Assembly: GCA_002422725.1 (NCBI GenBank)
Contig: DITE01000086.1
Coordinates: forward strand, 1-5,977
Length of the DNA stretch: 5,977 nucleotides
Direction of reading: 5' to 3'
Source of the DNA: Bacteroidales bacterium UBA6192
GTDB lineage: Bacteria > Bacteroidota > Bacteroidia > Bacteroidales > F082
A program made the position numbers and the translations under genes. Below the pieces are notes generated by a model, which saw only the letters and a list, made by a program, of their open reading frames with translations, was not told the DNA's origin and ran no database searches. This document shows positions 5,753 through 5,977 of the stretch, piece by piece (position 1 is the stretch's first letter; each line of letters begins with the position of its first letter).

Positions 5753-5977
5753 ATGGGACCATTTATTCAACAGGGATTAATTAATCCTGACTTAAGCCTC
5801 TTCTTTGCTTTTGTCATTGGCCTGGGTTTCGGGTATGTGCTCGAGCAAGGCGGCTTTTCCAATGCGCGTAAGCTCGCCGGGGTGTTCTATGGCTATGATT
5901 TTGTGGTGTTGCGTGTGTTTTTCACGGCAGCCATCACAGCCGCTCTTGGACTGTTGTTGTTCAGCTATATGGGTTGG
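5753..5977 (+). CDS. YeeE/YedE family membrane protein, second half of the pair, truncated by the window end
   Basis: The frame from the ATG at 5753 stays open through all 75 visible codons to the end of the window, so the 3' part is missing. After a short N-terminus the sequence reads FAFVIGLGFGYVLEQGGFSNARKLAGVFY, here split as FAFVIGLGFGYVLEQ and GGFSNARKLAGVFY. The pattern FGxxLExxGFxxARKLAxxFY is characteristic of YeeE/YedE proteins. A first membrane helix spans about residues 15-30 and a second about 52-70. It begins 12 bases after the preceding YeeE-like gene, so the two halves are surely co-transcribed and probably pair in the membrane. No cysteine is seen in the visible part; any transport cysteine of this half would lie downstream. 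Confidence 0.82.
   Translation, partial: MGPFIQQGLINPDLSLFFAFVIGLGFGYVLEQGGFSNARKLAGVFYGYDFVVLRVFFTAAITAALGLLLFSYMGW

Overview
The window looks like a piece of a Bacteroidota chromosome, most likely Bacteroidia and possibly anaerobic or facultative. The main evidence is the first protein, which ends in a typical type IX secretion (T9SS) sorting domain with a YPNP motif and a GIYIIEM...RLVIKPN ending. Starts generally lack Shine-Dalgarno sites, and TAnnTTTG-type promoter boxes occur, which fits the phylum. The genus cannot be told from this sequence.

Layout, all genes on the + strand. (1) 3-653: C-terminal part of a secreted protein with BNR/Asp-box repeats and a T9SS tail, cut by the window start. 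(2) 654-914: a gap with no convincing gene but several inverted and direct repeats and a G-rich minus-strand motif. (3) 915-1592: a short TatD-family metal-dependent hydrolase, probably unrelated to what follows. (4) 1593-1833: an AT-rich intergenic stretch with a 12-bp direct repeat, two perfect palindromes, a short AGAT tandem and a small leader hairpin, probably the control region of the next operon. (5) 1834-5977: a tight operon of at least five genes, with gaps of 10 to 14 bp and one 11-bp overlap, running off the window end.

The operon encodes an octaheme c-type cytochrome of the tetrathionate reductase (OTR) family with a membrane helix at each end, a four-helix di-heme-type cytochrome b, a lipoprotein with two rhodanese domains and a C-terminal Gly-Gly-Cys, and two half-size YeeE/YedE (thiosulfate transporter family) proteins, the second incomplete here. 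My reading is an envelope sulfur system. Quinol electrons would pass through cytochrome b to the octaheme enzyme outside the cytoplasmic membrane, which reduces a sulfur oxyanion such as tetrathionate. The surface rhodanese would handle released thiosulfate or persulfide sulfur, and the YeeE pair would carry sulfur into the cell. Family assignments are strong; substrate and coupling are inference. This operon is the most interesting content of the window.
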